Assembly (NCBI GenBank): GCA_016929365.1
Contig: JAFGIZ010000179.1
Span: forward strand, 1 to 12,343
DNA from: Lentisphaerota bacterium
Lineage (GTDB): Bacteria > Verrucomicrobiota > Kiritimatiellia > UBA8416 > JAFGIZ01
Length of the DNA: 12,343 bases
Direction: 5' to 3'
Part shown: positions 1-6,715 of the stretch, piece after piece
How the letters are laid out: every line of letters begins with the position of its first letter
Position numbering within the stretch: the stretch's first letter is position 1
Translations under genes and position numbers: made by a program
Notes under the pieces: model-generated
What the model was told of the DNA's origin: nothing
What the model saw: the letters and a program-made list of their open reading frames with translations, nothing else
Database searches by the model: none

Positions 1-2364
1 CTCGGGCGGCAGACCCGCCAGGCGGGCGACCTGGATCCCGTAACTCTTGTCCGCGCCCCCGGGAACGATCCGGCGCAGAAAGACCACGGTGCCGTTCCGC
101 TCGCGCACCTGGACGTTGTAATTCTTGATGCCCGGCATCGTGCGCGCCAGGTCGGTCAACTCGTGGTAATGCGTCGCGAAGAGCGTCTTGGCCTTGACGC
201 GGTCGTGGTTATGCAGGAATTCCGCCACGGCCCAGGCGATGCTGATGCCGTCGAACGTGCTCGTGCCGCGCCCGATTTCGTCCAGCACGATCAGGCTGCG
301 GGGCGTTGCGTTGTTCAGGATGTTGGCCGTCTCCTGCATCTCGACCATGAACGTGCTCCGCCCGCGCGCCAGATCGTCGCTGGCCCCGACCCGCGTGAAT
401 ATGCGGTCGACCAGGCCGAGCTCCGCCTCGTCGGCCGGCACGAAAGCGCCCATCTGGGCCATGATCACGATCAGCGCAACCTGCCGGATATACGTGGACT
501 TGCCGGCCATATTGGGGCCGGTGAGAATAACGAGCTGGTTGGCCCCGCAATCCAGGAGCGTGTCGTTGGGGACGAACCGCTCCGCGTCCGGCATCTGTTC
601 CACGACCGGGTGGCGGCCGGCCTTGATCCGCACCGCCGCGCCGCCGGTAATGACCGGCCGCGTGTAGCCCAGCGCCAGCGCCCGGTCGGCGAAGGCGCCC
701 AGCACGTCCAGCTCCGCGACGGCGGCGGCGGTGGCCTGGATGGCCGCGGTCTGTTCCACGACGCCCTGCCGCACCTCCTGGAACAGCTCGTACTCGAGCC
801 CCATGGCCCGCTCCTGGGCGCCGAAGACGCGGTTCTCGTATTCCTTCAGCTCGGGCGTGATGAAACGCTCCGCGTTGACGAGCGTCTGCTTGCGCGTGTA
901 GTCGTCGGGCACATGGCCCAGCTGGCCCTTGGTAATCTCGATGTAGTAGCCGAAGACCTTGTTGTGGCGCACCTTGAGGTTCTTGATGCCCGTGCGCGCC
1001 TGTTCGCTGGCCTGATACCGCGCCAGCCACTGCTTGCCTTCCGCCGCCGTCTGCCGCAAGGCGTCCAGCGCCTCCCGGTAGCCTGCGCGGATCAGGCCCC
1101 CGTCCCGGATTGTCAGGGGCGACTCGTCGACGAGGGCGCGCTCGATGAGACCTACGAGTTCCGGCAGGGGGCGGAGCTGTTCGCCCAGGGCGCGAATGCG
1201 GGCTGCGGGGTGCGCGGCGGTGCCGTCGCGCAGGGCGGGCACGCGGGCCAGCGACGCGCCGATCGCGCGGACGTCGCGCGCATTGCCCGTGCCGGAGCCC
1301 AGGCGCGCGACGAGGCGCTCCAGGTCGCGTACGGGCTCCAGGGCATCGCGCAGGTCGCGCAGCAGTGCCCGGTCCTCCGTCAGGGCCGCCACGGCGTCGT
1401 GGCGCGCCCGCACGCGGTCCGGGTCGGCCGCGGGACGCACGATCCAGTCCCGCAAGAGCCGCGCGCCCATGGCGGTACGCGTGACATCCAGCACCCCCAG
1501 CAGGGTGGTCTCGCGGCGGGCGCCCGGCCGCGGGACGAGATCGAGGTTGCGGCAGGTGGCGTCGTCGAGCAGGAGCATGTCCGCGGCCTGGCGGACGCGG
1601 AAGCCGCGCACGTGGCCGACGTCGCGCCGCAGCGCCTCGCGCACGTGGTGCAGCACCCCGCCGGCGGCCCGCACGATGGCCGGGTGCCCGTCGCAGCCGA
1701 AGCCCGCCAGGGACTGCACGCCGAAATGCCGCACGAGCACGTCGTGGGCCGCCTCGTACTCGAACGGCCAGTCGTCGCCGGGCGAGACGGTGGCGGTGCC
1801 CGCCTCGCGGAACGCGCGCCGCAGTTCCGGATCCTCCGCCGCCGCGGCGGGAATCACGCACTCGGCCGGCGCCGCCTGCTGCAGTACGCCCGGCAGTCCG
1901 TCCCGCGCGTCCGCTTCTTCGCCGTAAAACAGGCCGGTGGACAGATCCAGAAAAGCCGCCCCCGCCGTATCGCCGTCGCGCACGACGGCGGCCAGAAAAT
2001 TGTGGCGGCCGGACTCGAGTACCGCGTCTTCGATCGCCGTACCGGGGGTCACGACCCGGGTGATTTCACGGCGGACGATGCGCTTGGACGCGTCGGCGTC
2101 TTCCACCTGGTCGCACAGCGCCACCTTGCGGCCGGCCCGGATGAGCCGGGCAAGATACCCGTCCACGGCATGATACGGCACCCCGCACATCGGGACGTGG
2201 TTGCGCTTCGTGAGGGCGATGTCGAGAATCGGCGCCGCGGCCTGCGCGTCCTCGAAAAACATCTCGTAAAAATCGCCCAGCCGGAAAAAGAGGATGACGT
2301 CGGAGGGCAGCTCCCCCTTGATCCGGCGGTACTGGCGCATCATGGGGGTCAGGGCTTCTGCCAT
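1..2364 (-). CDS. mutS: DNA mismatch repair protein MutS (C-terminus cut off by window edge)
   Basis: MutS recognises mismatches and small loops in newly replicated DNA and, using ATP, recruits MutL to start strand-directed repair in the cytoplasm. I translated the frame at many points and found 788 codons without a break. The N-terminal mismatch-binding Phe-x-Glu is in LGDFYEMF (Phe32, Glu34). The Walker A motif TGPNMAGKST lies around residues 615-624, Walker B ends in Asp695-Glu696 within LDEIGRGTSTFDG, and the H-loop motif FATHYHEL is at 729-736. The last visible residues, SYGIQVARLAGLPPE, match the late ATPase domain, so roughly the last 60-100 residues expected for an approximately 850-residue MutS are missing. 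The ATG at 2364 is preceded by a GA-rich SD-like stretch. The gene starts 45 bases after the stop of the TIM-barrel gene on the same strand, so the two are probably cotranscribed. I saw no frameshift. Confidence 0.97.
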   Translation of the reverse strand, partial: MAEALTPMMRQYRRIKGELPSDVILFFRLGDFYEMFFEDAQAAAPILDIALTKRNHVPMCGVPYHAVDGYLARLIRAGRKVALCDQVEDADASKRIVRREITRVVTPGTAIEDAVLESGRHNFLAAVVRDGDTAGAAFLDLSTGLFYGEEADARDGLPGVLQQAAPAECVIPAAAAEDPELRRAFREAGTATVSPGDDWPFEYEAAHDVLVRHFGVQSLAGFGCDGHPAIVRAAGGVLHHVREALRRDVGHVRGFRVRQAADMLLLDDATCRNLDLVPRPGARRETTLLGVLDVTRTAMGARLLRDWIVRPAADPDRVRARHDAVAALTEDRALLRDLRDALEPVRDLERLVARLGSGTGNARDVRAIGASLARVPALRDGTAAHPAARIRALGEQLRPLPELVGLIERALVDESPLTIRDGGLIRAGYREALDALRQTAAEGKQWLARYQASEQARTGIKNLKVRHNKVFGYYIEITKGQLGHVPDDYTRKQTLVNAERFITPELKEYENRVFGAQERAMGLEYELFQEVRQGVVEQTAAIQATAAAVAELDVLGAFADRALALGYTRPVITGGAAVRIKAGRHPVVEQMPDAERFVPNDTLLDCGANQLVILTGPNMAGKSTYIRQVALIVIMAQMGAFVPADEAELGLVDRIFTRVGASDDLARGRSTFMVEMQETANILNNATPRSLIVLDEIGRGTSTFDGISIAWAVAEFLHNHDRVKAKTLFATHYHELTDLARTMPGIKNYNVQVRERNGTVVFLRRIVPGGADKSYGIQVARLAGLPPE

Positions 2365-2409
2365 CTGCCGCCCTCTGCTGCAGGGAACCGCGTGTCCGGG
2401 CCCCGCCCG

Positions 2410-3180
2410 CTACGCGTACCCCATGCCCTTGAGATTGTCATAGCTGATCCGCATGGAGTCGAAGGGATCGCGTTCGTAACAGTTGTCCTGCTCAACCAGG
2501 AGATACGCCACGCCGCCCGCCTCGGCGGCCTGCAGGATGGCGGGCCAGTTGAGGTTCCCTTCGCCGACTTCCGCGAAACGCTGTTCGCGCTCCGGGGTGA
2601 TGCACATGTCCTTGCAGTGCAGGAGCGGCTCCCGGCCGGCGCAGGCGCGAATCCACGCGGCGGGATCGCCGCCGCCGGCCTGGATCCAGTACGTGTCGAG
2701 CTCGGCCTTCAGCAGCTCGGGCGCGGTGTCCTCATAAAGCGCCTGCAGCCAGGTGCGCGCCCCGATCCGGACCAGCTCGTGGTTGTGGTTGTGGTACGAG
2801 AAGTCGATGCCCGCCGCCCTGAAGCCCTCTGCCACGGGCGGCAGTTCGTCAATGAAGCGTTTAAGTCCGTCCGCGGAGCGGTAGTCGCCGGGCAGTCCGC
2901 CGATGGCGGCATGAACGCAGTTCCACGTCTTGTGTTCGGCGATCAAAGCGTCCAGCCCGTTGCGGCACTGCTCCCAGGACACGTGCGTGGCAACGATGCG
3001 CAGGTCCGCGGCCGCGGCCGCTTTCGCAATGGCGCCGGGGTCCGCCGGGCCGAGTCCGGAAAGCTGAACGGTCGTGTAGCCGATGTCCCGGACCCGCCCG
3101 AGCGTTTTTTCAATATCCGGGAGCGTTTTGCAATGCTCCCGCAGCGAATACAGTTGCGCGCCGACAATGGGCTTGGTCAT
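2410..3180 (-). CDS. Sugar phosphate isomerase/epimerase-like TIM-barrel protein
   Basis: This 256-residue protein belongs to the xylose isomerase-like TIM-barrel superfamily (AP endonuclease 2 fold; IolE/IolI-like). Members use a divalent metal to isomerise, epimerise or dehydrate sugars and inositols in the cytoplasm. Likely metal and substrate residues are in YHNHNHEL (129-136), AELDTYW (159-165, acidic ligands), LHCKDM (187-192) and LLVEQD (227-232). It begins with GAQLYSLRE, a common start in this family. The start at 3180 is chosen because AGGAG lies 7 bases upstream; the frame stays open to 3234, but the upstream ATG codons lack a good SD and the extra 18 residues have no family similarity. 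Its likely promoter is at 3225-3253. It precedes mutS by 45 bases, with no obvious functional link. The exact substrate cannot be read from the sequence. Confidence 0.88.
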   Translation of the reverse strand: MTKPIVGAQLYSLREHCKTLPDIEKTLGRVRDIGYTTVQLSGLGPADPGAIAKAAAAADLRIVATHVSWEQCRNGLDALIAEHKTWNCVHAAIGGLPGDYRSADGLKRFIDELPPVAEGFRAAGIDFSYHNHNHELVRIGARTWLQALYEDTAPELLKAELDTYWIQAGGGDPAAWIRACAGREPLLHCKDMCITPEREQRFAEVGEGNLNWPAILQAAEAGGVAYLLVEQDNCYERDPFDSMRISYDNLKGMGYA

Positions 3181-3224
3181 GAACGTACTCCTTTCAGACA
3201 TGGTGTGCCGTCGAACAACTGCCG

Positions 3225-3253
3225 TGCATAACAAATCCGGTCCGCCGGATCAA
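3225..3253 (-). promoter_or_regulatory. Candidate sigma-70 promoter for the TIM-barrel gene and mutS
   Basis: Read on the minus strand, TTGATC (3253-3248) and TATGCA (3230-3225) are separated by 17 bases, giving a start point about 40 bases upstream of the ATG at 3180. The match is 4/6 and 3/6 to consensus, so it is only moderate. The spacer contains the inverted repeat at 3235-3250. Confidence 0.4.
3235..3250. repeat. Inverted repeat ATCCGG-TCCG-CCGGAT
   Basis: This is a perfect 6-base inverted repeat with a 4-base centre, lying between the DUF456 stop and the TIM-barrel gene start. It coincides with the spacer of the candidate promoter, so it could be an operator. Alternatively, on minus-strand RNA it forms a short hairpin followed by TTGTTAT, which would make a weak terminator for the DUF456 gene. 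The sequence alone does not decide between these. Confidence 0.45.
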
Positions 3254-3266
3254 GCCCGCGCCGCGG

Positions 3267-3809
3267 TCAGCCGCGCAGCAGGCCCCACAGCAGCACACCG
3301 CTCATGCCGACCGCCGCGGCGACCTTGACGCCCATGACCGCCAGCCGCCCCAGGACGGAGCCCCAGGCAATCGCGGCGGCGGCGCCGCCCTGCCGCAGGC
3401 GGCGGCGCTCCCAGGCGTACACCAGCAGGAACCCGAGGACGAGCATGCCGATGAAATTCCCGACCAGCGGCACGGGAATCAGCCCGCCCAGCAGAAAGCC
3501 CGCCAGCCCGCCGACCGCCGCCAGAAGCCCCGCGGTTTTCGAGCCCCCGCGCTGCATCACGCCCCAGGATCCGGCCAGGGCCTCGAACCCCTCGGCCAGT
3601 CCGGACACGAGGGCAAAGACCAGCACCGTGCCGATGCCGGGAAACGCACCGGGCCGCAAGACGGCCGCCAGGGCCGCGGCGGCCACGACCAGCCAGGTGC
3701 CGGACAGGGTCAGGACGCACAACAGGATGCCGGCCGCGCACAGGAGGGCCGTAACGGCCCAGCCCAGGACGAGGCCGCCGGTTTGCAGAATATCCGCCAG
3801 CGTTTCCAT
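3267..3809 (-). CDS. DUF456 family integral membrane protein
   Basis: This 180-residue, very hydrophobic protein has about five or six predicted membrane segments (roughly residues 13-35, 37-52, 57-76, 92-110, 113-133 and 155-178). The pattern LSGTWLVV near residue 35-42 and the glycine-rich stretches GGLAGFLLGGLIPVPLVGNFIG (two consecutive blocks, 100-121) followed by LGFLLVYAWE fit DUF456, a family of small bacterial membrane proteins with no established function. The start at 3809 is preceded by a weak purine-rich SD and by a convincing promoter at 3833-3860, so the gene probably has its own transcription unit. It is divergent from the PRC-barrel gene. The family call is fairly firm; no activity can be assigned. 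Confidence 0.85.
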   Translation of the reverse strand: METLADILQTGGLVLGWAVTALLCAAGILLCVLTLSGTWLVVAAAALAAVLRPGAFPGIGTVLVFALVSGLAEGFEALAGSWGVMQRGGSKTAGLLAAVGGLAGFLLGGLIPVPLVGNFIGMLVLGFLLVYAWERRRLRQGGAAAAIAWGSVLGRLAVMGVKVAAAVGMSGVLLWGLLRG

Positions 3810-3832
3810 GTCGCGTCTTTCCCGCCCCCCGC

Positions 3833-3860
3833 ATCATAACGTATGCGGAGCCTGTGCCAA
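3833..3860 (-). promoter_or_regulatory. Sigma-70-type promoter of the DUF456 gene
   Basis: On the minus strand TTGGCA (3860-3855) and TATGAT (3838-3833) are separated by 16 bases. Each hexamer matches consensus at 5 of 6 positions. Transcription would start near 3826, leaving a 5' untranslated leader of about 17 bases before the ATG at 3809. It is the best-looking sigma-70 promoter in the window. Confidence 0.65.
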
Positions 3861-3976
3861 CCCCGTTGTGCCTGAAACGGCGGGGACCGGCCCCGGCAGG
3901 GCATCAGGAAGATCGACCCGTTTAGTCAGGCCCTCCCCGATCGTCTCTCCCGTGCGCGGCCGGTAGGATACGGCGT

Positions 3977-3993
3977 GAGAGGATATACCTCTC
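3977..3993. repeat. Inverted repeat GAGAGG-ATATA-CCTCTC upstream of the PRC-barrel gene
   Basis: A perfect 6-base inverted repeat with an AT-only 5-base centre ends about 50 bases upstream of the ATG at 4046. It stands out as the AT-rich spot in a GC-rich spacer. It could be an operator or a 5' untranslated hairpin. I found no convincing -10/-35 pair for this gene; TAGGAT at 3964-3969 is a possible -10 with no clear partner. Confidence 0.4.
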
Positions 3994-4045
3994 CCGCAGG
4001 CGGAGCGCCGCGGAGGCAGGCCCGGAAACAGAAAGGAATACGGTC

Positions 4046-4783
4046 ATGATGAGAAGTCTTTCGGAGCTTATGGGATACCGCATGGATGTCGAGGACGGGA
4101 AGATCGGGAAGGCGCACGATTTTCTCTTTGACGATCAGGCCTGGACGATCCGGCACCTGGTGGTGGACACCGGCACGTGGCTGCCGGGACGGCAGGTCCT
4201 GATTGCGCCGCAGGCCCTGGGAGAGCCCGACTGGGACAAGCAGCTCTTTCCCGTCTCGCTGACGAAGGCGCAGATCGAGGACAGCCCCTCCCTCGATGCC
4301 GATCAGCCCGTGTCGCGCCAACAGGAGATGGAGCTTTTCCGTTACTATGCCTGGACCCCTTACTGGGGCGCCGGCATGATGGGACCCTACGCCCAGCCCG
4401 CCGGGCTGGCCGTGCCGCGGGAACCGGAACCCGGCAGCGCGGCGGACGACACGCACCTGCGCAGCGTGCGCCATGTGCAAGGCTACCACATCGCGGCCGC
4501 GGACGGGGAAATCGGCCATATCGAAGACTTCATCGCGGCCGACGAGAACTGGGTCGTCCGCTACATCGTCGCGAGCACGCGCAACTGGCTTCCCGGCCGG
4601 AAGGTGTTGCTGGCGCCCGACTGGCTCAAGGATATTGACTGGGCGGATCGGACGGCGGCGACCGATCTGCGGCGCGATGACATCCGGAACAGTCCGCCCT
4701 ACGACCCGGGCGCGCCGGTCAACCGCGCGTACGAGGAACGCCTGTACGACTTCTACGGGCGCCCGAAGCACTGGAACGCCTGA
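4046..4783 (+). CDS. Protein with two PRC-barrel domains
   Basis: This 245-residue soluble protein contains two copies of the PRC-barrel fold, a small beta-barrel found in the photosynthetic reaction centre H subunit and in RimM. Copy 1 spans about residues 4-85 and copy 2 about 138-218. Both share the pattern (G)-x-I-G-x-x-x-D-F, then W-x-(V/I)-R-(H/Y)-(L/I)-V, then (T/N)WLPGR(Q/K)VL(I/L)AP. A Tyr/Trp/Gly/Pro-rich linker (99-135) joins them. There is no signal peptide or membrane segment. AAAGGA lies 8 bases before the first ATG, favouring 4046 over the adjacent second ATG. The gene is divergent from DUF456 and converges on the zinc-type ATPase, with only 29 bases between stops and no clear terminator. 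Such stand-alone tandem PRC proteins have no settled function; a general or stress role is a guess. Confidence 0.85.
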   Translation: MMRSLSELMGYRMDVEDGKIGKAHDFLFDDQAWTIRHLVVDTGTWLPGRQVLIAPQALGEPDWDKQLFPVSLTKAQIEDSPSLDADQPVSRQQEMELFRYYAWTPYWGAGMMGPYAQPAGLAVPREPEPGSAADDTHLRSVRHVQGYHIAAADGEIGHIEDFIAADENWVVRYIVASTRNWLPGRKVLLAPDWLKDIDWADRTAATDLRRDDIRNSPPYDPGAPVNRAYEERLYDFYGRPKHWNA

Positions 4784-4812
4784 GGAAGGCCCGTCACCCG
4801 GGTCGCCGGTCT

Positions 4813-6690
4813 TCAGCGGTCCCGCAGCATGCGCAGGCCGTTGAAGATCACCACCAGCGAGGCGCCCATGTCGGCGGTAATGGCCATCCACAATGTGGCC
4901 GCGCCGGACACGGCCAGCGCCATGAACAGCGCCTTGAGCCCCAGGGCAAACGCGATGTTCTGCTTGATGATACGGCGCGTGCGGCGCGAGTGCCGGATCA
5001 GCCAGGGCAGCCTGGAAAGATCGTCCGCCATGAGCGCGATATCCGCCGTTTCGACCGCCGCGTCGCTGCCGGCCGCGCCCATGGCCACGGCGACCGATGC
5101 GGCGGCCATGGCGGGGGCGTCGTTGATACCGTCGCCCACCATGGCCACGCGCCGGTAACGCCGGGCGAGTGCGTTCACGGCCTGCATTTTATCCTCGGGC
5201 AGGAGCTCCGCCTGGAACGTATCGATGCCTGCCGCGCGCGCCACGGCCGCGGCCGTGGCCCCGTTGTCCCCGGTCAGCATGACCAGCTGCTCCACGCCGA
5301 GAGCGCGCAGGGCGCGCAGACAGTCCGCGGCGCCCTCCCGGACCCCGTCGGCGACGGCCAGCAGGCCGCACACGTGGTGTTCCGTTCCGAGCGCGACAAG
5401 CGTGTGCGCGGCGTCCTCCACGGCCAGGGCCCGGGCGTGCATGTCCGGGGTCTCGGCGCCGCGTTCGTGCATCAGGCGGTGACTGCCGATCCAGTAGAGG
5501 GCGCCCCGGATGCGGCCCTCGGCGCCTCTTCCCTTGAGGTCGCGCACGCCCTCGGCCCGCGGCGGGGACAGGCCCCGCCGTTCGGCGGCCCGGACGACCG
5601 CGCGCGCGATGGGATGGCCGCTTTCCGTCTCCAGCGCCGCCGCGCAGCGGAGCACGTCGTCCTCGCCGTGTCCGCTGAAGGGCACGACGTACTGCACCTC
5701 GGGCGTCCCGTACGTGACCGTGCCGGTCTTGTCCAGGGCAATGCAGTCCAGCCCGGCCGGCGCTTCCAGGAACGCGCCCCCCTTGATGAGCACGCCCGCG
5801 CGGGCGGCGGAGGCCAGGCCGGCGACGATTGTCACGGGCGTCGAGATCACCAGGGCGCAGGGACAGGCGATCACCAGGATCACCAGGGCCTGGTAGAACC
5901 AGCGGCCCCATGCGCCCGCGAAGAGGGGCGGCAACAAAGCCACGAGCACCGCCAGGCCGATCACCGCGGGGGTATAGTAACGGGCAAACGTGTCGACCCA
6001 CTGTGCGACGCGCGCGCGGCGCCCCTGCGCGGCTTCCACCAGCCGGATGATCCGCGCCAGGGTCGTATCCGCCGCGGGGCGGGTGGCCCGGAAAGTAAAG
6101 GCCGCGCTTTCGTTGATCGTGCCCGCGAAGACGGTGTCCCCGGGCGCTTTTTCCGCGGGCGCCGCTTCGCCCGTAATGGGCGCTTCGTTGACCGCGGTCC
6201 GGCCGGAGATGACGACCCCGTCCAACGGAATACGTTCACCGGGGCGGACGTGGACCGTCGCGTCCACGGGAACGGCCTCGACCGGGCCTTCCGCGATGTT
6301 CCCGCCGCCGGGCGGCCGGTAGCGGGCGGTCGGGGGCGACAGGTCGAGCAGGCGCCGGATGGCCCGGTGCGCGCGGCCGACGCTCCAGCGCTCCATCAGC
6401 AGCGAAAGCGCAAAGAGAAACGTCACGCTGGCGGCTTCGAACCATTCGCCGATGGCCAGGGCGCCGGTCACGGCTACGGTCATGAGCAGGTGCATGTCGG
6501 CGCGGAGGCCCCGCAGGGATTGGAGGGCCCGCGGCGCAATGAACCAGCCGGATGTGATGATGGAGGCCAGGTACAGCGCGGCCGACAGGCGCGGCTGCGC
6601 GCGGGCGGCCAGGCCGGCCAGGGCCAGCAGCCCGCCGGCCGCACAGGCCGCGACGGGACCCGCACGGCGGCGCTCGTCGTGCTCGCTCAT
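4813..6690 (-). CDS. Zn/Cd/Pb-type P1B ATPase (heavy-metal efflux pump)
   Basis: This 625-residue inner-membrane pump would expel divalent heavy metals at the cost of ATP. Visible landmarks are the actuator TGE (173-175), the membrane metal site CPC (276-278) followed by ALVISTP, the phosphorylated Asp320 in DKTGTVT, the HP motif in ESGHP (356-360), TGDN (473-476) and GDGINDAP (519-526). ALVIS after CPC, Lys586 in the penultimate membrane helix and Asp607 in ITADMGAS match the ZntA/CadA class (P1B-2) rather than copper pumps. There is no N-terminal CxxC metal-binding domain: the first 65 residues are a short Arg-rich tail and two helices. The start lies 25 bases after the copper ATPase stop and lacks an SD, so translation probably depends on coupling to the upstream gene. 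Metal choice within Zn, Cd and Pb cannot be read from sequence. Confidence 0.93.
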   Translation of the reverse strand: MSEHDERRRAGPVAACAAGGLLALAGLAARAQPRLSAALYLASIITSGWFIAPRALQSLRGLRADMHLLMTVAVTGALAIGEWFEAASVTFLFALSLLMERWSVGRAHRAIRRLLDLSPPTARYRPPGGGNIAEGPVEAVPVDATVHVRPGERIPLDGVVISGRTAVNEAPITGEAAPAEKAPGDTVFAGTINESAAFTFRATRPAADTTLARIIRLVEAAQGRRARVAQWVDTFARYYTPAVIGLAVLVALLPPLFAGAWGRWFYQALVILVIACPCALVISTPVTIVAGLASAARAGVLIKGGAFLEAPAGLDCIALDKTGTVTYGTPEVQYVVPFSGHGEDDVLRCAAALETESGHPIARAVVRAAERRGLSPPRAEGVRDLKGRGAEGRIRGALYWIGSHRLMHERGAETPDMHARALAVEDAAHTLVALGTEHHVCGLLAVADGVREGAADCLRALRALGVEQLVMLTGDNGATAAAVARAAGIDTFQAELLPEDKMQAVNALARRYRRVAMVGDGINDAPAMAAASVAVAMGAAGSDAAVETADIALMADDLSRLPWLIRHSRRTRRIIKQNIAFALGLKALFMALAVSGAATLWMAITADMGASLVVIFNGLRMLRDR

Positions 6691-6715
6691 AAGAAGAGGG
6701 GCCCGGCAGGCATCG

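Noticed and set aside
209..1861. Minus-strand open frame of 550 codons inside mutS
   Set aside because: It is a shifted frame of mutS with Arg/Gly/Ala-rich low-complexity sequence. The true frame has every MutS motif.
163..3231. Plus-strand open frame of about 1000 codons
   Set aside because: It is the codon-aligned antisense of mutS and the TIM-barrel gene. Open antisense frames are expected in GC-rich DNA, and its His/Arg/Pro/Gly-rich product resembles no protein.
4784..4812. Bidirectional terminator between the converging PRC-barrel and ATPase genes
   Set aside because: ACCCGGGT at 4796-4803 is a short palindrome, but there is no stem of useful length and no T-run.
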